Below are positions 6,128 through 9,593 of a stretch of DNA of 9,593 bases, piece by piece. A model generated the notes under the pieces. It was not told the DNA's origin and ran no database searches. It was given only the letters and a program-made list of their open reading frames with translations. Within the stretch, counting starts at the first letter, position 1, and each line of letters begins with the position of its first letter. The translations under genes were made by a program, and so were the position numbers. The stretch is from an uncultured Catenibacterium sp. (lineage in GTDB: Bacteria; Bacillota_I; Bacilli_A; Erysipelotrichales; Coprobacillaceae): positions 1 to 9,593 of the forward strand of contig CAAFPB010000092.1 of the NCBI GenBank assembly GCA_900764725.1, in the 5' to 3' direction.

Positions 6128-7383
6128 TAGTGATCTAAGAAGTCCTTTAGACGTTTAGAGCGTGAAGGATGTTTTAATTTTCTTAAAGCTTTTGCTTCAA
6201 TCTGTCTGATACGTTCACGAGTAACGTTGAATTCTTTACCTACTTCTTCAAGTGTTCTTGTACGTCCATCATCTAGACCAAATCTAAGTCTTAATACTTT
6301 TTCTTCTCTATCTGTAAGTTCTAATAATACTTCATTTAATTCATCTTTTAATAATTCATTAGAAGCATAATCATCAGGGCTCATAGCACCTTCATCTTCA
6401 ATGAAGTCACCTAAATGAGAATCATCTTCTTCACCGATAGGTGTTTCTAAAGAAACTGGTTCTAATGAAATCTTCTGGATTTCTCTTACCTTTGCAGGTG
6501 TCATACCATCCATCTTTTCTGCGATTTCTTCTGCAGTTGGTTCTCTACCTAATTCCTGAACAAGCTGTCTCTGGATACGAGTTAACTTGTTGATAGTTTC
6601 TACCATATGTACTGGAATACGGATAGTACGTGCCTGATCGGCAATAGCACGAGTAATAGCCTGTCTGATCCACCATGTTGCATATGTAGAGAACTTGAAT
6701 CCTTTTGTATAATCAAACTTTTCTACTGCCTTAATAAGACCCATGTTACCTTCCTGAATTAAATCTAGGAATAACATACCACGACCTACATATCTCTTAG
6801 CGATAGATACAACTAATCGTAAGTTTGCAGCTGCAAGTTCTTTCTTAGCCTGTTCATCACCTTCAAGAATACGTTTTGCGAGTTCAATTTCCTGTTCATG
6901 AGTTAATAAGTCTACACGACCAATTTCCTTTAAATACATCTTTACAGGGTCATTGATCTTAACGTTAGAACCTAACTGGTTCATATCATCATCGTCATCA
7001 GACTGGTTATACATCTTATTTGTATCACCAAAGTCCATATCTAGATCATTACCGAAATCTAGATTTGCGATATCATCATCACCTGTATCATCATCTGTAT
7101 CTACTTCTAAGCCTTCAAGGTCATCAAGATCATCTGCCCCTCCAGCCATAAAGTCATCATCATCTATTTCTAATGCATCTAAACCATCTTCAATTTCAAT
7201 ATGGTTTTCATTGATTGCATCAATAAGGTTTTCATATGCTTCATCATCTAAATCATATCTAGACTGGAAAGCATCTAAGTCATCCTGAGTTAAACGGTTG
7301 CCTTTAGCCTTAGCGGCACTAATCAGCATACCTTCAAGTTCTTCAAGAGTAATACCCTGTACTGCTTTATCCTTTTTTGCCAT
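6127..7383 (-). CDS. rpoD: RNA polymerase primary sigma factor (sigma-70 / SigA)
   Basis: This is the housekeeping sigma factor that directs RNA polymerase to -10/-35 promoters. Region 1.1 covers about residues 8-65. A linker of about 70 residues, very rich in Asp, follows (66-133). Then come region 1.2 ([11 protein letters not shown], 145-155), region 2 with [16 protein letters not shown] (187-202) and [20 protein letters not shown] (231-250, the -10-binding part), region 3 (about 258-335) and region 4 with [16 protein letters not shown] (355-370) and the 4.2 helix-turn-helix around [20 protein letters not shown] (380-399). All promoter-contact regions look intact. At 418 residues it is longer than the roughly 370-residue B. 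subtilis SigA, mostly because of the acidic linker. The start ATG has AAAGGAG 5 bases upstream, formed by the last codons of dnaG. It lies 2 bases after dnaG and overlaps trmK by 1 base. Confidence 0.97.
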   Translation of the reverse strand: MAKKDKAVQGITLEELEGMLISAAKAKGNRLTQDDLDAFQSRYDLDDEAYENLIDAINENHIEIEDGLDALEIDDDDFMAGGADDLDDLEGLEVDTDDDTGDDDIANLDFGNDLDMDFGDTNKMYNQSDDDDDMNQLGSNVKINDPVKMYLKEIGRVDLLTHEQEIELAKRILEGDEQAKKELAAANLRLVVSIAKRYVGRGMLFLDLIQEGNMGLIKAVEKFDYTKGFKFSTYATWWIRQAITRAIADQARTIRIPVHMVETINKLTRIQRQLVQELGREPTAEEIAEKMDGMTPAKVREIQKISLEPVSLETPIGEEDDSHLGDFIEDEGAMSPDDYASNELLKDELNEVLLELTDREEKVLRLRFGLDDGRTRTLEEVGKEFNVTRERIRQIEAKALRKLKHPSRSKRLKDFLDH

Positions 7384-7385
7384 AG

Positions 7386-9152
7386 CTACTCCTTTTTTAA
7401 ATCAATTAGCTTTTGGAGAATCTCAGCCTTTGCGCTAGGCGCAAGAACATTCTTAAACTGTTCCTGTAATTCCTGTTCACGAATATTCTTAGTATTTTCT
7501 GTGATTCTCGCAATATAATCATCAATCACTTCTTTTTGATAAGGGAGTGGAAGTGAACACTCCGCAATATCTGTCAATGCATTCACAAGGGTTGAATGTG
7601 AACTCCCAATCTTATCAATGAGGTTCGCAATATCCATTGTTTGATGCGTACGATAATAGTCTCTAATATAAGCAGCAAGTGCACGATATATATCATTGTG
7701 CATAAAGCCTGCTTTTGCTTCATAAATATCACTGACCTGACGGTCATTCAACATATAGAATAATAAATTCTTTTCTGCCAAAGTATATTTATCTAATATA
7801 GGACGCTGGTCCTGAATTGTTTCAATACGATTTTGAGAAAACTGTTCACGATGTTCAATAACTGCAGAACTATTTAAAAGCTGTTCCTCAATGATTTCTT
7901 TTGGAAAATCAGTGAGTGATGAAAGCTTCGCAATATAGTGTCCACGATCAATTCTATCTTCTATCTTCGCAATCTTCTCACATGTCTTTACAAGCAAAGT
8001 TTTACGATCTTCATAATTACGTAAATCAAGTCTTGAACATTCAAAGGCCATCATGAAGTCAATAGGACTTAATGTATCCTTTAAAACAGCATCAAGACCT
8101 TCTATACCTTCAGTTGATAAGATTTCATCTGGATCTCTTCCATCAGGTAATAGGACAATCTTGACTTCAAAGCCCTGTGATGTAAGTAGATCACTTGATT
8201 TCATCGCAGCAGCCTGCCCTGCCGTATCACCATCTAAGCATAAATGAATCGTACGAGTCATACGCTTCAACATTCTTAAATGGTCTTTAGTAAGAGCTGT
8301 ACCCATCAAGGCAATGCAGTTATCATGATGAGCACGATGCATTGCAATGACATCCATAAACCCTTCATTAATATAGACAAAGCCTGCCTGACGAACTGCT
8401 TCTTTAGCACGATGGTAATTATAAAGTGTTTTGCCTTTAATAAATATATCGGACTCTGGTGAGTTCATATATTTAGAATTCTTATCCTGTGCTTTATAGA
8501 CTCTTCCAGAGAAGCCTACCACTTTTCCAAATTCATCATAAAGAGGAAACATCACACGATCATGGAAACGGTCATAATGACGTTCATTCTCTAAGACTAA
8601 TCCTGATTTCACCTGAGCGACTTCAGTATAGCCTTCCTTTTGGAAACGTTCATGTAGAATGGATTTCTCTGGCGCATACCCAATCCCAAACATCTTGATG
8701 AGTTCATCATCAAATCCACGATGACGTAAGTAATCAAGAGCTTCTTTACCTGACTGGGTATAGAGATAATACATATAAAGCTTCAAGGCAAGAGCGTGCA
8801 TATCATAAAGAGGCGCAAGCGCCTCATCTACTTTCACAACACGCTTCTCTAGTGAATAGCCAGACATATCTACATGTCCAAACTCTGCCACTTTCATAAC
8901 GGCTTCTACAAAAGGAACCTTCAAATATTCCTGTATGAATGTGAAGACATTTCCTCCGTTGCCGCATACAAAACATTTATAAATCTGTCTTGATTGTGAA
9001 ATAGATAAAGATGGATGATTATCATCATGGAAAGGACAGATAGCCATATAGTTCTTGCCTTTTTTATGAAGTTCAAGGTACTGGCCCATCACATCAACGA
9101 TATCTACGCTTTGTCTGATTTCATCAATCTTTTCCTGTGATAATCTTGCCAT
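7386..9152 (-). CDS. dnaG: DNA primase
   Basis: DnaG makes the short RNA primers for replication at the fork, working with the DnaB-type helicase. The N-terminal zinc finger is CHC2 type with C39, H42, C60 and C63 (CPFHDD and KCFVCGNGG). The RNA polymerase core contains [26 protein letters not shown] sequence at about 196-217 ([15 protein letters not shown]) and KYMNSPES (227-234). The Toprim domain shows E263 ([10 protein letters not shown]), the acidic pair D307 and D309 ([10 protein letters not shown]), and DGRDPDE (337-343). The part from about 450 to 588 is the helical helicase-interaction domain. At 588 residues the length is normal. The start ATG is 12 bases after glyS, with GAGGATGA upstream. 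It is cotranscribed with sigA downstream. Nothing is missing or out of place. Confidence 0.97.
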   Translation of the reverse strand: MARLSQEKIDEIRQSVDIVDVMGQYLELHKKGKNYMAICPFHDDNHPSLSISQSRQIYKCFVCGNGGNVFTFIQEYLKVPFVEAVMKVAEFGHVDMSGYSLEKRVVKVDEALAPLYDMHALALKLYMYYLYTQSGKEALDYLRHRGFDDELIKMFGIGYAPEKSILHERFQKEGYTEVAQVKSGLVLENERHYDRFHDRVMFPLYDEFGKVVGFSGRVYKAQDKNSKYMNSPESDIFIKGKTLYNYHRAKEAVRQAGFVYINEGFMDVIAMHRAHHDNCIALMGTALTKDHLRMLKRMTRTIHLCLDGDTAGQAAAMKSSDLLTSQGFEVKIVLLPDGRDPDEILSTEGIEGLDAVLKDTLSPIDFMMAFECSRLDLRNYEDRKTLLVKTCEKIAKIEDRIDRGHYIAKLSSLTDFPKEIIEEQLLNSSAVIEHREQFSQNRIETIQDQRPILDKYTLAEKNLLFYMLNDRQVSDIYEAKAGFMHNDIYRALAAYIRDYYRTHQTMDIANLIDKIGSSHSTLVNALTDIAECSLPLPYQKEVIDDYIARITENTKNIREQELQEQFKNVLAPSAKAEILQKLIDLKKE

Positions 9153-9164
9153 CTAATCATCCTC

Positions 9165-9549
9165 TTAGTTAAAACGTGTTTTATCCGCAATATAAGCTTT
9201 TAACTGATCAATTGGTAATCTGATCTGTTCCATAGTGTCACGGTCTCTTACAGTAACGCTATGATCGGTAGCTGTATCGAAGTCTACAGTGACACATAAT
9301 GGTGTACCAATTGCATCCTGTCTTCTATATCTCTTACCAATCTGACCTGCCTGATCATATTCACAATAGAAGTCTTTTACTAATTCGTTATAAAGTTCCA
9401 TTGCTTCATCAGACTGCTTCTTAGTTAGTGGTAATACTGCAACCTTAACTGGAGCTAATGCAGGATGGAAATGCATTACTTTTCTTACATCACCATTTTC
9501 TAATTCCTGTTCTTCGAATGCATCTGCAAGAACTGATAAGAATAAACGG
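9165..9549 (-). CDS. glyS: Glycyl-tRNA synthetase, single-chain type, 3' part
   Basis: This is the C-terminal 127 or so residues of a class II glycyl-tRNA synthetase, which charges tRNA-Gly. Diagnostic stretches are HPALAPVKVAVLPL, GQIGKRYRRQDAIGTPLCVTVDF and VTVRDRDTMEQIRLPID, all from the anticodon-binding domain of the homodimeric (alpha2, archaeal/eukaryote-like) enzyme. It is not the alpha2beta2 GlyQ/GlyS form used by B. subtilis. The first genuine codon is CGT (Arg, 9548-9546), which probably corresponds to the conserved Arg of class II motif 3, so the catalytic domain lies beyond the window. Bases from 9550 on are sequencing adapter; the open frame that continues to 9566 and begins M-C-S-S-D-L is artificial. 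The gene ends 12 bases before dnaG and is probably in the same operon. Confidence 0.93.
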
Positions 9550-9593
9550 AGATCGGAAGAGCACACGTCTGAACTCCAGTCACTCCGGAGAAT
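9550..9593 (+). other. Illumina TruSeq adapter remnant (not genomic)
   Basis: From 9550 the plus strand reads AGATCGGAAGAGC and continues as the TruSeq read-1 3' adapter to 9583. The eight-base index TCCGGAGA follows (9584-9591; from memory i7 index D702), then AT, the first two bases of the flow-cell part of the adapter. The match runs over the whole segment without a mismatch that I can see. The true sequence therefore ends at 9549, or at 9550 if that A is genomic. Confidence 0.97.

Noticed and set aside
6953..7288. Plus-strand open frame of 111 codons, very rich in serine
   Set aside because: It is the antisense of the Asp-rich linker of sigA: GAT/GAC triplets read backwards give ATC/GTC and, in another frame, TCA/TCT serine codons. 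I saw no separate sign that it is a gene.
8053..8698. Three short plus-strand open frames (8053-8247, 8280-8462, 8489-8698)
   Set aside because: They lie wholly inside dnaG on the other strand, whose protein is intact and strongly conserved. They resemble no known protein.
1..9549. A hidden accessory system such as a defence island, prophage, insertion sequence or CRISPR array
   Set aside because: Every gene is a well-known housekeeping or metabolic family, no intergenic gap exceeds about 100 bases, and I saw no repeat arrays, transposase, integrase or tRNA-like sequence.

Overview
The window is a low-GC chromosomal segment of a Firmicute. Gene order, the A+T-rich codon use, strong AAAGGAG-type ribosome binding sites and a single-chain glycyl-tRNA synthetase all fit a Firmicute; an Erysipelotrichia-like gut bacterium is my best guess, but this is inference and not shown by any marker that I can test here. 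It is a housekeeping region. I found no mobile element, CRISPR array, tRNA or rRNA, and no evidence of a new defence or biosynthetic system.

Layout, left to right. (1) 51-2323, minus strand: cshB-like DEAD-box RNA helicase followed by nfo (endonuclease IV), with a 4-base overlap and an intrinsic terminator at 51-85. (2) 2324-2421: a short divergent promoter region. (3) 2422-4194, plus strand: ispH (last step of the MEP isoprenoid pathway) and a Cof-type HAD phosphatase, ending at a long hairpin terminator (4174-4208) shared with the convergent genes. (4) 4207-5410, minus strand: a Nif3/YqfO-family metalloprotein and a Nudix hydrolase, with their own extended -10 promoter. (5) 5442-9549, minus strand: glyS (3' part only), dnaG (primase), rpoD/sigA (primary sigma factor) and trmK (tRNA m1A22 methyltransferase), packed with gaps of 12, 2 and -1 bases and closed by a terminator at 5442-5469. 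This last group is the Gram-positive form of the macromolecular synthesis operon, joining translation (GlyRS), replication initiation (DnaG) and transcription initiation (SigA).

From memory, Bacillus subtilis carries the same genes in nearly the same order (glyQ-glyS ... dnaG-sigA-cccA-trmK-yqfO-ispH-yqfQ-cshB-nfo). Here ispH is on the opposite strand with a HAD gene behind it, a Nudix gene follows yqfO, and cccA and yqfQ are absent.

The most useful second looks are: about 44 bases of Illumina adapter left on the right end (9550-9593), which adds false residues to the truncated GlyRS; an unusually long aspartate-rich linker in the sigma factor; terminator stems that contain the stop codon of the gene they end; and a terminator and a promoter packed together between trmK and yqfO.
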